Notes: generated by a model from the letters alone, not told the origin. A stretch of 64,000 bases of DNA from Prevotella sp. (GCA_017474925.1 JAFVGN010000034.1:58576-122575), one strand, 5' to 3'; shown: positions 45,717 through 55,689, counted from the stretch's first letter. A program made the numbers and translations.

Positions 45717-47198
45717 TTAACCAACGGTGCCTTCCAGCGAGACGCTGAGTAGCTTCTGTGCCTCGACGGCAAACTCCATGGGTAGTTTCTGGAGCACTTC
45801 CTTGGCATAGCCGTTGACGATGAGGCCCACGGCCTGTTCTGTCGGAATGCCGCGCTGGTTGCAGTAGAACAGCTGTTCTTCTGAAATCTTCGATGTCGTA
45901 GCTTCATGTTCGAAGATGGCGGTGTCGTTATGGACGTCCATGTAGGGGAAGGTGTGCGCACCACAGTCAGAGCCCAGGAGCAACGAGTCGCAGGAGGAGT
46001 AGTTGCGGGCATTGTCGGCATGGGACGTGGCTCGTACCAGTCCGCGATAGGAGTTCTGGGAATGGCCGGCAGAGATGCCCTTTGAGATGATGGTGGACTT
46101 GGTGTTGCGGCCGATGTGAATCATCTTGGTACCCGTATCGGCTTCCTGGTAGTTGTTGGTGACAGCCACCGAATAGAACTCGGCCTGGGAGTTGTCGCCA
46201 CGCAGTATGCAGGACGGATATTTCCAGGTGATGGCGCTTCCCGTTTCGACCTGTGTCCACGACAGCTTGCTGTCAGTACCCCGCAAGTCGCCGCGCTTGG
46301 TGACCAGGTTCAGTACGCCGCCCTTGCCTTGCTCATCGCCAGGATACCAGTTCTGCACCGTGGAGTATTTCACCTCGGCACGGTCCATGACGATAATCTC
46401 GACGATGGCGGCATGGAGCTGGTTCTCGTCGCGCATAGGAGCTGTACAGCCTTCGAGATAGCTGACGTAGGAGTCGTCGTCAGCGATGATCAGGGTGCGC
46501 TCGAACTGACCCGTATTGCGGGCGTTGATGCGGAAGTAGCTGCTTAGCTCCATGGGACAACGTACGCCCTTGGGGATGTAGACGAAAGAACCGTCGCTGA
46601 ACACTGCCGAGTTGAGGGCGGCAAAGAAATTGTCGCGATAGGGTACGACGCTGCCCAAGTATTGGCGTACCAGATCGGGATGCTGCTTGATGGCATCACC
46701 GATGGAACAGAAGATGACGCCTCGTTCGGCCAGCTTCTCCTTGAAGGTGGTCTTGACGCTGACGGAATCCATGATGGCGTCGACGGCCGTATTGCCACTT
46801 AGTTCCAGACGCTCCTCCAGGGGAATTCCCAACTTGTCGAAGGTCTTCTCGAGTTCGGGGTCTATCCCAGCGGGTGAACCGCTGGGCACATTCTTGGCAG
46901 CGGTGGGGTCGGCATAGTAACTGATGGCCTGATAGTCGATGGGAGGCACATGCACATGTCCCCATTTGGGCTCTGTCTGGGTCTGCCAGTATCGGAATGC
47001 CCTTAAGCGGAACTCGAGCATCCACTCGGGTTCCCCCTTCTTGGCAGAGATGAGCCGAACGACATCCTCGTTCAGCCCCTTCTCGATGATTTCTGTATGT
47101 ACGTCCGTGGTGAAGCCGAACTCATACTTTTGTTCGGCCACCTGACGTACAAATTCATTATTTACATTTTGTGCGGAAGCAAATTTTTCACTCTTCAC
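45717..47198 (-). CDS. sufB: Fe-S cluster assembly protein SufB
   Basis: A 493-residue scaffold subunit with the typical N-terminus [20 protein letters not shown] and the SufB core ([37 protein letters not shown]). The only usable start is GTG at 47198: the frame is stopped by TGA two codons upstream and no in-frame ATG lies before the conserved region. That GTG and the next residues (KSEKFAS) are encoded by a GTGAAGA repeat array and its tag. It follows infB closely and is transcribed with rimP-nusA-infB; sufC and sufD are 10 kb away. Confidence 0.93.
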   Translation of the reverse strand: MKSEKFASAQNVNNEFVRQVAEQKYEFGFTTDVHTEIIEKGLNEDVVRLISAKKGEPEWMLEFRLRAFRYWQTQTEPKWGHVHVPPIDYQAISYYADPTAAKNVPSGSPAGIDPELEKTFDKLGIPLEERLELSGNTAVDAIMDSVSVKTTFKEKLAERGVIFCSIGDAIKQHPDLVRQYLGSVVPYRDNFFAALNSAVFSDGSFVYIPKGVRCPMELSSYFRINARNTGQFERTLIIADDDSYVSYLEGCTAPMRDENQLHAAIVEIIVMDRAEVKYSTVQNWYPGDEQGKGGVLNLVTKRGDLRGTDSKLSWTQVETGSAITWKYPSCILRGDNSQAEFYSVAVTNNYQEADTGTKMIHIGRNTKSTIISKGISAGHSQNSYRGLVRATSHADNARNYSSCDSLLLGSDCGAHTFPYMDVHNDTAIFEHEATTSKISEEQLFYCNQRGIPTEQAVGLIVNGYAKEVLQKLPMEFAVEAQKLLSVSLEGTVG

Positions 47199-47214
47199 TC
47201 TTCACTCTTCACTT
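47173..47214. repeat. single GTGAAGA-array arm between infB and sufB
   Basis: The complement begins right after the infB stop: AAGTGAAGAGTGAAGAG-type units ending in GTGAAAAATTTGCTTCCGC. The tag differs from that in the kinase element (AATTTGCTGCCGC) by one base. Confidence 0.75.
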
Positions 47215-50010
47215 TTACAGTTTCTGTTCTACCTCGATCTCAGTGAAGGTCTCAATGATGTCACCCACCTGGATGTCGTTGAAGTTGACCAGCGAGATGC
47301 CGCACTCCAGACCCGTTGCCACTTCCTTGGCATCGTCCTTGTAGCGCTTCAACGCATCGATGGAAGCCGTATGGATGACAATACCGTCGCGGATGACGCG
47401 GGCTTTGTCCTTGGAGTGTACCTTGCCATCGGTGACAAGACCACCGGCAACGGTACCCACCTTCGAAATCTTGAATACCTGCTTCACCTCAATCTCGCCT
47501 GAGACGACTTCCTTCTTGACCTTGTCGAGCATACCCTGCATCGTTGACTTCACATCGTCGATGGCGTCGTAGATGATAGAGTAGGTGTTGATTTCGACAC
47601 CCTCGCGCTCTGCGGCACGACGGGCATCGGCAGAGGGACGTACCTGGAAGCCGATGATGATAGCCTCTGAGGCCGACGCCAGCATGACGTCGTTTTCCGA
47701 AATCTGACCCACGGCCTTGTTGATGACGTTGACCTGCACCTTCTCGGTAGAGAGCTTGATGAACGAATCGGACAATGCCTCGATACTACCGTCGGTGTCA
47801 CCCTTGACGATGATGTTCAGTTCGTGGAACTCACCCAGGGCGAAGCGGTGCGACAGTTCGTCCAGACCCAGTGTCTTTGTTGTGCGCAGCGACTGTTCAC
47901 GCTGTAGCTGGGTACGCTTGTTGGCTATCTCGCGTGCCTCCTGCTCGGTTTCCATCACGTGGAAGGAGTCACCTGCTGTAGGAGCACCGTTGAGTCCCAG
48001 TATGATGGCAGGTTCGGCAGGACCGGCCTTCTCGATGCGCTGGTTGCGCTCGTTGAACATGGCCTTGATCTTACCCCAGGCTGTGCCGGCAATGACGACG
48101 TCGCCCACCTTCAGCGTACCGTTCGATACGAGTACGGTAGAGACATAGCCACGGCCCTTGTCAAGTGAAGACTCGATGATGGAGCCAGTAGCCTTGCGGT
48201 TGGGGTTGGCCTTCAAGTCGAGCATCTCGGCTTCGAGGAGTACTTTTTCAAGCAGTTCGTCAACGCCCATACCCTTCTTGGCACTGATTTCCTGACACTG
48301 GTACTTTCCGCCCCATTCTTCGACGAGCAGGTTCATGTTGGCCAGGTCTTCGCGTATCTTGTCAGGGTTAGCCCCTGGCTTGTCTATCTTGTTGATGGCA
48401 AAAACCATCGGTACGTTGGCAGCCTGAGCGTGGGCTATGGCTTCCTTGGTGGTAGGCATCACAGAGTCGTCGGCTGCGACGATGATGATGGCAATGTCGG
48501 TAACCTGGGCACCACGGGCACGCATGGCGGTGAAGGCCTCGTGACCAGGAGTGTCGAGGAAGGTTATCTTGCGACCGTCTTTCAGCTTTACGTTGTAGGC
48601 ACCGATGTGCTGCGTAATACCGCCAGCCTCACCAGCAATAACGTTGGTGTTGCGGATGTGGTCGAGCAACGATGTCTTACCATGGTCGACATGACCCATG
48701 ACGGTGACGATGGGGGCGCGGCTGATCAGGTCGTTCTCGTCGTCCTCCTCCTCAGTGATGGCGTTCTGTACCTCAGCGCTGACATACTCCGTCGTGAATC
48801 CGAACTCGTCGGCTACGATGTTGATAGTCTCGGCATCGAGGCGCTGGTTGATGGACACCATGATGCCGATGCTCATGCAGGTACCGATGACCTGGTTGAC
48901 ACCTACGTTCATCATGGTTGCCAGTTCTGAGACGGTTACGAATTCCGTCAGCTTCAGTACCTTCGACTGTGCAGCCTCGGCTGCCATCTCCTCGCTGATG
49001 CGTTCCTGAACGGCATCGCGCTTCTCCTTGCGGTACTTGGCACCCTTCTTGTTCTGGGTGGTTTTTGAAGTCAGGCGGGCCAGCGTCTCCTTGACCTGGC
49101 GTGCTACAGCCTCATCATCGACCTCAAGGGGCTTTTGGATGGTACGGTTCTTCTTGTTCTTCTTGCCGCCTTGCTGTTGCTGGGCAGACTGTTGCTGGTT
49201 CTGCTGCTTGTTCTTCTTTTCGTTCTTGCTGGCCTGCTTGGCTGCAGCCTCGATGTCCACTTTCCCCTGGCGGATACGCTCGCGCTTCTTGCGTTCGCCG
49301 GCAGCTTTCTCCTCACGCTCCTTGCGGCGTTCCTCCTTCGACTTCTTCTTGGGACGTGTGCTTTGGTTGAGTGAGTCCAGGTCAATCTTGCCCACGACGT
49401 TCAGTTGGGGAGCGTTCTGGGCAGCTTTCAGGTCACCAGGCGTCTTGGCCAGTTCCTCTGCCTCGTCCCTGACGGGTTCCTCGGACTTGACCGTGGCGGG
49501 CGCTTCGGCAGCTGCAGGCTTTTCCTGAGCAACGGGCTCCTCCACCACGGCGGGTTTCTGTACCTCTGGTTGCGGTTCTGGAGTAGCTTTTTGTTCTACC
49601 TTTACCTCTGCCTTGTCCTCAACCTCTGGTTTGGGTTCAGGCTGGGGGGCAGCCTTCGGCTCAGGCTTGGGCTTGCCGACGTTGTCCAAGTCAATTTTGC
49701 CCACCGTCTTGAGTCGTGGACGGTGTTCCAGCAGTTCGTCGGTAGGCGCTATGGCCTTCTCCTTCTTCTCGGGCTTCTCGACTCTCTTTTCCTTGATTTT
49801 CTTCGTGAGCAGCATGTCGGCCTTGTTCTTCACGGCTTTGTCGCCATTGAACTCGTCGACCAAGGCTTCGTACTGCTTGTCTGAAATCTTGGTGTTAGGC
49901 GTTGCGTCATCCCTGATTTCACCAAGATGGCTGTTCTTCTTCAGGAAGTCAACGGCCGTTTGAAGTCCTATATTCAGTTCTGATAATATTTTGTTTAATC
50001 GTACACCCAT
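47215..50010 (-). CDS. infB: translation initiation factor IF-2
   Basis: A 931-residue GTPase that brings initiator tRNA to the ribosome. The N-terminal 330 residues are a Lys/Glu/Ala/Pro-rich linker, usual in this phylum. The GTPase domain has G1 [10 protein letters not shown]3 DTPGHEAF and G4 NKIDKPGA. Domains II-IV fill the rest to residue 931. It lies between nusA and sufB in the rimP-nusA-infB operon. The cvpA-like gene that I recall after infB in relatives is absent. Confidence 0.97.
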   Translation of the reverse strand: MGVRLNKILSELNIGLQTAVDFLKKNSHLGEIRDDATPNTKISDKQYEALVDEFNGDKAVKNKADMLLTKKIKEKRVEKPEKKEKAIAPTDELLEHRPRLKTVGKIDLDNVGKPKPEPKAAPQPEPKPEVEDKAEVKVEQKATPEPQPEVQKPAVVEEPVAQEKPAAAEAPATVKSEEPVRDEAEELAKTPGDLKAAQNAPQLNVVGKIDLDSLNQSTRPKKKSKEERRKEREEKAAGERKKRERIRQGKVDIEAAAKQASKNEKKNKQQNQQQSAQQQQGGKKNKKNRTIQKPLEVDDEAVARQVKETLARLTSKTTQNKKGAKYRKEKRDAVQERISEEMAAEAAQSKVLKLTEFVTVSELATMMNVGVNQVIGTCMSIGIMVSINQRLDAETINIVADEFGFTTEYVSAEVQNAITEEEDDENDLISRAPIVTVMGHVDHGKTSLLDHIRNTNVIAGEAGGITQHIGAYNVKLKDGRKITFLDTPGHEAFTAMRARGAQVTDIAIIIVAADDSVMPTTKEAIAHAQAANVPMVFAINKIDKPGANPDKIREDLANMNLLVEEWGGKYQCQEISAKKGMGVDELLEKVLLEAEMLDLKANPNRKATGSIIESSLDKGRGYVSTVLVSNGTLKVGDVVIAGTAWGKIKAMFNERNQRIEKAGPAEPAIILGLNGAPTAGDSFHVMETEQEAREIANKRTQLQREQSLRTTKTLGLDELSHRFALGEFHELNIIVKGDTDGSIEALSDSFIKLSTEKVQVNVINKAVGQISENDVMLASASEAIIIGFQVRPSADARRAAEREGVEINTYSIIYDAIDDVKSTMQGMLDKVKKEVVSGEIEVKQVFKISKVGTVAGGLVTDGKVHSKDKARVIRDGIVIHTASIDALKRYKDDAKEVATGLECGISLVNFNDIQVGDIIETFTEIEVEQKL

Positions 50011-50040
50011 TCTCTTTTGTGTATTATGAATGATGAATAG

Positions 50041-51300
50041 TTATTCGAACTCAGCCTTCAGTACTTCAATGATGTGGTCGACAGTCTCTTCTTCGAGGTC
50101 GGCCTTCTCGATGAGCATTTCGCGCGGAGCATTGAGCACGGCCTTGGCAGTGTCGAGACCGATGGCCTTGATAGAGTCGATAATCCACTGGTCAATCTCG
50201 TCAGCAAACTCATCGAGGTAGATGTCCTCGTCGGCTTCGCCTTCGTTGACCACGCGGAATACGTCGATAGTGTACTCAGTCAGCATGGAGGCCAGCTTGA
50301 TGTTCAAACCGCCCTTGCCGATAGCCAGGCTGACTTCTTCAGGCTGTAGGTAAACCTCGGCCTTGTGCTCCTCTGGATTCAGCGTGATGCTGGTAACCTT
50401 GGCGGGTGACAGTGCACGCTGGATGAAGAGTTGGGTGTTGTTGGAGAAATTGATGACGTCAATATTCTCGTTGCACATTTCACGGACGATGCCGTGTACG
50501 CGGCTTCCCTTTACACCTACGCAGGCTCCTACGGGGTCTATGCGGTCGTCGTAGCTCTCGACGGCCACCTTGGCACGTTCGCCTGGCATGCGGGCAATGC
50601 GGCGGATGGTGATAAGACCGTCTTGAATTTCAGGAACCTCTGACTCAAGCAGGCGCTCCAGGAACAGGTTGCTGGTGCGCGAGAGGATGATGCGCGGATT
50701 GTTGTTCTCGTTCTGCACCTCCTTGACGATGGCACGTACGGTTTCGCCCTTGTGGTAGTTGTCGGCAGGAATCTGTTCCTGCTTGGGCAGGTGCAGCTCG
50801 TTACCCTCGTCATCCATGAGCAGTACTTCGCGTTTCCACATCTGGTACACCTCACCGCTGACAATCTGGCCCACCTTATCCTTATATTTATTATACAAGG
50901 AGTCGTGTTCCAGTTCCAGGATTTTCGATGCTAGTGTCTGGCGCAGGTTCAGAATGGCGCGGCGGCCGAATTTCTGGAAGTCTACCTCTTCGGAAACCTC
51001 TTCGCCCACCTCGTAGTCAGGTTCAATCTTCTGAGCCTCGCTGAGCGCGATTTCCTTGTTCTCGTCCTTTACTTCGCCGTCAGCCACCACGATACGGTTG
51101 CGGTGTATCTCAAAGTCGCCCTTGTCAGGGTTCACAATGACGTCGAAGTTCTCGTCGGAACCGAACATCTTGGCTATGACGTTGCGGAAACTTTCCTCAA
51201 GCACGCTCACCAGGGTTGTCCGGTCAATGTTCTTTGTCTCTTTGAATTCCTGAAAGGTCTCAATCATTGAGGGGCCTTTCGCTTTCTTTGTTGTTGCCAT
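50041..51300 (-). CDS. nusA: transcription termination/antitermination factor NusA
   Basis: A 419-residue protein with N-terminal polymerase-binding domain (residues 1-130), S1 domain (about 135-205), and two KH domains (CVGVKGSRVHGIVREM and LAIGKGGLNIKLAS). The C-terminal acidic repeats of E. coli NusA are absent, as is common outside Proteobacteria. 30 bases upstream of infB. Confidence 0.96.
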   Translation of the reverse strand: MATTKKAKGPSMIETFQEFKETKNIDRTTLVSVLEESFRNVIAKMFGSDENFDVIVNPDKGDFEIHRNRIVVADGEVKDENKEIALSEAQKIEPDYEVGEEVSEEVDFQKFGRRAILNLRQTLASKILELEHDSLYNKYKDKVGQIVSGEVYQMWKREVLLMDDEGNELHLPKQEQIPADNYHKGETVRAIVKEVQNENNNPRIILSRTSNLFLERLLESEVPEIQDGLITIRRIARMPGERAKVAVESYDDRIDPVGACVGVKGSRVHGIVREMCNENIDVINFSNNTQLFIQRALSPAKVTSITLNPEEHKAEVYLQPEEVSLAIGKGGLNIKLASMLTEYTIDVFRVVNEGEADEDIYLDEFADEIDQWIIDSIKAIGLDTAKAVLNAPREMLIEKADLEEETVDHIIEVLKAEFE

Positions 51301-51334
51301 TGATATATTGTTCTTTTTTTACTTTTTGCTTTTC

Positions 51335-51808
51335 CTATTTGAAGGCCAACAGGTATTTACAGTATTTGATGTCGTTGAAGGCAATAGTCTTGTCGACGTC
51401 AACCATGACAGGGCGCTTTTTACCCTCCACCTGCTGTTTCTCCTTGACGGTGACCACAAAGTGTCCACTATCCTCAACGATTTCCTTGAGAATACCCTGT
51501 AGCTTCTGGCCGTTCTTCTGCAGAACTTCCACTTCCTTGCCGATGTGGTTGCGGTATTGCTGTATCACCTTGAAAGGCTGTCCGATACCTGCCGAACCTA
51601 CTTCCAGTTCATAGTCTCCCAGTTCTTCTCCGAGGGCCTCCTGCAGGTGGCGGCTCAGGTCAGCGCAGTCTTCAATCCATACTCCGTCGGCATGGTCAAT
51701 TTCAATCACGATACGGTCATCGGCAGTCATTTCCACGTCTACGAGGTAGTAGTCACCTTTCTGCAACCACTCCTCAACAGCTTTTGTCACTACGTTCTTG
51801 TCTATCAT
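51335..51808 (-). CDS. rimP: ribosome maturation factor RimP
   Basis: A 157-residue protein for 30S subunit maturation, with the family stretch DCADLSRHLQEAL and YELEVGSAGIGQPFK (a variant of the usual EVSSPG motif). ATG 51808 (MIDKNVV) matches the family start; the longer frame reads through the leader hairpin and promoter. First gene of the rimP-nusA-infB-sufB transcript. Confidence 0.93.
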   Translation of the reverse strand: MIDKNVVTKAVEEWLQKGDYYLVDVEMTADDRIVIEIDHADGVWIEDCADLSRHLQEALGEELGDYELEVGSAGIGQPFKVIQQYRNHIGKEVEVLQKNGQKLQGILKEIVEDSGHFVVTVKEKQQVEGKKRPVMVDVDKTIAFNDIKYCKYLLAFK

Positions 51809-51833
51809 AAACGCTATTTTGTTATTAAAACGA

Positions 51834-51864
51834 GAATGAGAGACCCTCGTGGAGTCTCTCATTC
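51834..51864 (-). ncRNA. 5'-terminal hairpin in the rimP leader
   Basis: GAATGAGAGAC (51834-51844) and GTCTCTCATTC (51854-51864) are perfectly complementary, 11 bp with a 9-base loop. With the -7 element at 51878-51885 the transcript should begin about 51870, so the hairpin would lie at its extreme 5' end. No T-run follows; a role in mRNA stability or attenuation is possible. Confidence 0.6.
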
Positions 51865-51876
51865 CTCTGAACGGGT

Positions 51877-51909
51877 GCAAAGGTACGAATAAAAATTGGA
51901 ACCTGCAAA
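51877..51909 (-). promoter_or_regulatory. promoter of rimP-nusA-infB-sufB
   Basis: On the minus strand TTTG (51909-51906), 20 bases, TACCTTTG (51885-51878). It is divergent from the thiamine operon promoter only about 40 bases away. Confidence 0.8.
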
Positions 51910-51923
51910 TAATATAGCGTTTT

Positions 51924-51955
51924 TTTGTTTATTCCGATAATTAATAGTACCTTTG
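51924..51955 (+). promoter_or_regulatory. promoter of thiamine uptake operon
   Basis: TTTG (51924-51927), 20 bases, TACCTTTG (51948-51955). The TPP riboswitch begins about 20 bases downstream. Confidence 0.8.
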
Positions 51956-51975
51956 CAGCCGATTTAGCCAAGTGC

Positions 51976-52057
51976 TTGTCAAGGGGTGCTCACTGTTGTG
52001 GGCTGAGATGATACCCTTCAGAACCTGATACGGGTAATGCCGTCGTAGGGATGATAG
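51976..52057 (+). ncRNA. TPP riboswitch (THI element)
   Basis: The conserved aptamer pieces are all present: GGGGTGCT (51983-51990), GCTGAGATGATACCC (52002-52016), GAACCTGATACGGGTAATG (52021-52039) and the final GTCGTAGGGA. A weak P1 pairs TTGTCA (51976-51981) with TGATAG (52052-52057). The following CCCCTTTT (52071-52078) can pair with AAAAGGG directly before the receptor ATG, or with AAGGGG at the 5' side of the aptamer, which suggests control of translation. Confidence 0.93.
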
Positions 52058-52113
52058 AGTATGTAGCATTCCCCTTTTTATTTATCATTTGTAACATTCA
52101 AAAGTTAAAAGGG

Positions 52114-54426
52114 ATGAGAAAGTATTTATTTCTAGCAGTTTTGGGCGTTTTGGGTGCTCAGGCTCAGGAGGCAGACACACTGAAGAGTGTGGAACTGCAA
52201 GATGTTCAAGTGGTGGCTTTGCGTGCCACGAAGAAAACACCAGTAGCCTATACTGACATTGGCAAGGAACAGTTGAAGGCCGTCAACTACGGACTCGATG
52301 TACCTTACCTGTTGTCGCTGACTCCGAGTGTGACGATGACCAGCGATGCTGGCAACGGCATAGGATATACATCGTTGCGTATACGTGGCACAGACCCATC
52401 GCGCATCAATATCACTGCCAACGGAATACCCATGAACGATGCGGAGTCGGCTCAGCTGTTCTGGGTGAACATGGGTGACTTCGCCTCCTCAGTGCAGTCT
52501 GTACAGATACAGCGTGGCGTGGGTACATCGACAAACGGTGCTGGTGCATTTGGTGCTACCGTCAACTTGTTGACGGAGAATATTGGCATGACACCCTATT
52601 TGGGGCTGGATGTAAGCGGCGGTTCGTACTACAGCCACAAGGAGACGCTACGTTTCAGCACAGGTATATTGGGTGAGCACTGGGGGATACAGGGACGCTT
52701 GTCGAACCTTGGTTCGAAAGGCTATCTGGACCGTGCCTCGACGAAACTGAATTCCTATCTGCTGCAGGCAGGATGGTTTGGCGACAATATGGTGGTGAAG
52801 CTGATAACATGGAATGGCGAGGAAGAGACCTACCATGCTTGGAACTATACTTCGAAATATGAGCAGGCGCTCTATGGACGTACCTATAATTCGTGCGGCG
52901 TGATGGGGTTTGACGACAACGGGATACCCACAGTATACTATAAAGACCAGACTGACAACTACCACCAGCAGAACTACCAGCTGATATGGAACCAGCGCGT
53001 CAATGGTCAGCTGAACTCGAGCGTAGGCCTGCATTACACCAAGGGACAAGGATACTATCAGCAATTCCAGAGTGCCTACAACCAGATGCTTTATGGGACG
53101 TCGTGGAAGACCTTCGGACTGAGCATTGACGAGAGCGTGCAGGAAGACTTGGTAGACCAGCAGAAGATGGACAACGACTTCTACGGCATCGTGGCATCGC
53201 TGAACTACGACAACCACAAGAACTTGCAAGCCGTCGTCGGAGGTGGGTGGAACCGCTACTACGGCGACCAGTTCGGACACATCGTGTGGGCCAAGCCAGG
53301 CGTGCAGACCACCGTGCCTGAGCCTGCCTCGCTGTCGCCTGACTTCGAGTACTACCACAACCATTCGCGCAAGACCGATTTCAACATCTATGGCAAGGTG
53401 ACATACGATTTGCTGAGCGGCCTGAATGCATATGTCGACTTGCAATACCGTTATGTGGATTATAAGATGCAGGATCCTACCGTCATGTATGGTGTCAACA
53501 AAGACAAGCGTTATGTCATTGACAACCAGTACAATTTCTTCAATCCCAAAATCGGTCTCAACTATGATGTCACGCCTCAACATAAGGTCTATGCCTCATA
53601 CGGCATCGGCCATAAGGAACCTGTGCGCAACAACTTCATGCAGCAGATTGCTAATCCTGACCGTCAAGATGTCGTTGCCAGATCAGAACGGCTGAACGAC
53701 CTGGAAGTAGGCTACAAATACCAGAGCCGGCACTTCTCGGCAGGCGCCAACGTCTACTGGATGGACTATAAAGACCAGCTGGTGCTGACGGGTGAGCTGA
53801 ACGCCATTGGTGAAGCTCTGACCAAGAATTTGGATAAGAGCTTCCGACTGGGTGTGGAATTGGAAGCAGCCTGGATGCCCACGGACTGGTTCCGCTGGGA
53901 CGCCAATGCCACTTGGAGCCGAAACCGTGTGAAAGATATAGTGGTGACGCTGACAGACGGAACAAACGTCAATCTGGGTGACCAGCCACTGGCATTCTCG
54001 CCCGCCCTCATTGCCAACAATATCTTCACCTTTACCTATAAGGGCATGAAGGCCAGCATCCAGAGCCAGTATGTGAGCGACCAGTATCTTACCAATACAG
54101 GCTTCAAGGACATGGAGTGTACTGACATCAACGGCAACACCACCTATGAGACCCTTCTGCTGAAAAGCCACTTCGTCACCAATGTCGATTTGTCGTACAC
54201 CTTTTCTCTTAGGAGTTGGGGGGGCAAGTCAGCCACCATTGGTGCTACACTTTATAACATCTTCAGCGCCAAGTACGACAACAACGGTTGGGCAGCACCC
54301 CAGTTAGTTAGTGATGGTGGTGTGGTGAAGGCTGTCAATGAGTGGGGCATTTGTGACAGCGGAGCTGCCGGCTTTGCTCCTTCAGCACCGTTTAACCTGA
54401 TGGCTCACCTGTCAGTGAACTTTTAA
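52114..54426 (+). CDS. TonB-dependent receptor for thiamine
   Basis: A 770-residue outer-membrane receptor with signal peptide (KYLFLAVLGVLGAQAQ), plug domain (SLTPSVTMTSDAGNGIGYTS, LRIRGTDPSRINITANGIP) and barrel ending in Phe (LMAHLSVNF). Its TPP riboswitch and the downstream pnuT and thiamine pyrophosphokinase genes identify thiamine or a derivative as the ligand. ATG 52114 directly follows the GGG that the riboswitch can hide; an in-frame ATG at 52051 lies within the aptamer and is rejected. Confidence 0.9.
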   Translation: MRKYLFLAVLGVLGAQAQEADTLKSVELQDVQVVALRATKKTPVAYTDIGKEQLKAVNYGLDVPYLLSLTPSVTMTSDAGNGIGYTSLRIRGTDPSRINITANGIPMNDAESAQLFWVNMGDFASSVQSVQIQRGVGTSTNGAGAFGATVNLLTENIGMTPYLGLDVSGGSYYSHKETLRFSTGILGEHWGIQGRLSNLGSKGYLDRASTKLNSYLLQAGWFGDNMVVKLITWNGEEETYHAWNYTSKYEQALYGRTYNSCGVMGFDDNGIPTVYYKDQTDNYHQQNYQLIWNQRVNGQLNSSVGLHYTKGQGYYQQFQSAYNQMLYGTSWKTFGLSIDESVQEDLVDQQKMDNDFYGIVASLNYDNHKNLQAVVGGGWNRYYGDQFGHIVWAKPGVQTTVPEPASLSPDFEYYHNHSRKTDFNIYGKVTYDLLSGLNAYVDLQYRYVDYKMQDPTVMYGVNKDKRYVIDNQYNFFNPKIGLNYDVTPQHKVYASYGIGHKEPVRNNFMQQIANPDRQDVVARSERLNDLEVGYKYQSRHFSAGANVYWMDYKDQLVLTGELNAIGEALTKNLDKSFRLGVELEAAWMPTDWFRWDANATWSRNRVKDIVVTLTDGTNVNLGDQPLAFSPALIANNIFTFTYKGMKASIQSQYVSDQYLTNTGFKDMECTDINGNTTYETLLLKSHFVTNVDLSYTFSLRSWGGKSATIGATLYNIFSAKYDNNGWAAPQLVSDGGVVKAVNEWGICDSGAAGFAPSAPFNLMAHLSVNF

Positions 54427-54490
54427 GGAGATAGAAGAAGATAGAGGGAGTTAGAAGGAGATAGAAGGAGATAAAGGGAGATAGAGAAGT
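54427..54490 (+). repeat. GGAGATAGAA-type tandem array
   Basis: Between the receptor stop and pnuT, about seven degenerate copies of GGAGATAGAA follow one another. The purine-rich units resemble ribosome binding sites repeated in series. Confidence 0.75.
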
Positions 54491-54491
54491 T

Positions 54492-55100
54492 ATGGAGTTC
54501 CTTTCAGTCTACTGGCTTGACATATTGACCACGATACTCGGCTTGGTTTATATCTGGCTGGAGTTCCGTGCCAGCATAGCCTTGTGGGTTGTTGGCATCG
54601 TCATGCCAGCATTGGATGTTGTCCTTTATTGGCAACACGGACTCTATGGTGATGCAGGAATGGCGTGCTATTATACCCTTGCCGCTGTTTATGGACTCTT
54701 TGTCTGGAAGTTCAAGAAGACGCGAAAGAAGAAGGAACCGCTGCCTATCATCTATATGCCACGCAACAAGTATCTGCCTGCTGCCGTCTTTTTCTTCGCA
54801 GCTTGGGGACTTATATATTATGTCCTCGTCACATGGACAAACTCCACCGTTCCCATGTTCGACTCCTTCACCAATGCCCTGTCATTCGTTGGTTTGTGGG
54901 CACTGGCACGCAAATATCTGGAACAGTGGCTGTTCTGGATTGTCGTCGATGTCGTGTGCTGTGCGCTCTATGTCCACAAGGACATCCCCTTTAAAGCCAC
55001 GCTCTATGGACTCTATGTCGTCATAGCCATAGCAGGCTACTATAAATGGAAATCAATGGCGAAACGTAAAAAAGAAACTAACAATGGATATGCAGTTTGA
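54492..55100 (+). CDS. pnuT: PnuT-type thiamine transporter (PnuC family)
   Basis: A 202-residue inner-membrane protein with about seven hydrophobic segments. The PnuC-family signature is visible in ITTILGLVYIWLEFRAS-like and PALDVVLYWQHGLYGDAGM stretches, with YYTLAAVYGLFVWKF after it. PnuC proteins import nicotinamide riboside, but members under TPP riboswitches carry thiamine (PnuT). It overlaps the pyrophosphokinase start by 17 bases, so uptake and trapping by phosphorylation are coupled. Confidence 0.9.
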   Translation: MEFLSVYWLDILTTILGLVYIWLEFRASIALWVVGIVMPALDVVLYWQHGLYGDAGMACYYTLAAVYGLFVWKFKKTRKKKEPLPIIYMPRNKYLPAAVFFFAAWGLIYYVLVTWTNSTVPMFDSFTNALSFVGLWALARKYLEQWLFWIVVDVVCCALYVHKDIPFKATLYGLYVVIAIAGYYKWKSMAKRKKETNNGYAV

Positions 55101-55689
55101 TGCTGTTGTCTTAGCGGATGGGGAGTGTCCCTCACATCCAGTGCCAATGGCTGTCCTCCGTCAGGCCACTCACGTTGTGGCTTGCGATGGTGCCATCATT
55201 CATGTTCCCCTGGCAGAAATTGTCGTTGGCGACGGTGATAGCGTGCCAGTCCAATACAGGGAACGCTTGGTACAGGTTGACGAGCAGGAAGACAACGACC
55301 TGACCAAGGCTACACGCTATTGCCTCAGTCGAGGGTGGCGCAGACTGGCTTATCTGGGGGCTACAGGATTACGTGAAGACCATACGTTGGGTAACATTTC
55401 GCTGCTGATGCGATACTATTGCGAAATGGACATCGACGGAGTCATGTATACGAATTATGGCTTTTTCACTCCGGCCAAGGGCGACCGCACCTTCCCCTCT
55501 GTGGCAGGACGCCAGGTCAGTATTTTCAACTTTGGCTGTACGGCCATCGCGTCCGAAGGACTGAAGTGGAATTCCTATGCCTATCAGGAATGGTGGCAGG
55601 GAACGCTGAACGAATCACTTTCCGACAGTTTCACTTTGCATGCCGACGGATACTATCTGGTCTATCAGACCTACGAGAAGAAAAAATAA
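55084..55689 (+). CDS. thiN: thiamine pyrophosphokinase
   Basis: A 201-residue cytoplasmic enzyme that converts thiamine directly to thiamine diphosphate with ATP. The conserved GDGDSV and DNDLTKAT motifs appear at about residues 55-60 and 75-82, and GATGLREDHTLGN at 98-110. Operon position after the receptor and PnuT supports the assignment. Confidence 0.93.
   Translation: MDMQFDAVVLADGECPSHPVPMAVLRQATHVVACDGAIIHVPLAEIVVGDGDSVPVQYRERLVQVDEQEDNDLTKATRYCLSRGWRRLAYLGATGLREDHTLGNISLLMRYYCEMDIDGVMYTNYGFFTPAKGDRTFPSVAGRQVSIFNFGCTAIASEGLKWNSYAYQEWWQGTLNESLSDSFTLHADGYYLVYQTYEKKK

Noticed and set aside
51834-51864. Terminator for the thiamine operon or rimP region
   Set aside because: No T-run on either strand and it lies downstream of the rimP promoter within the leader.
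52051-52113. N-terminal extension of the thiamine receptor from the ATG at 52051
   Set aside because: It lies in the TPP riboswitch and its switching region, and the proper signal peptide begins at 52114.
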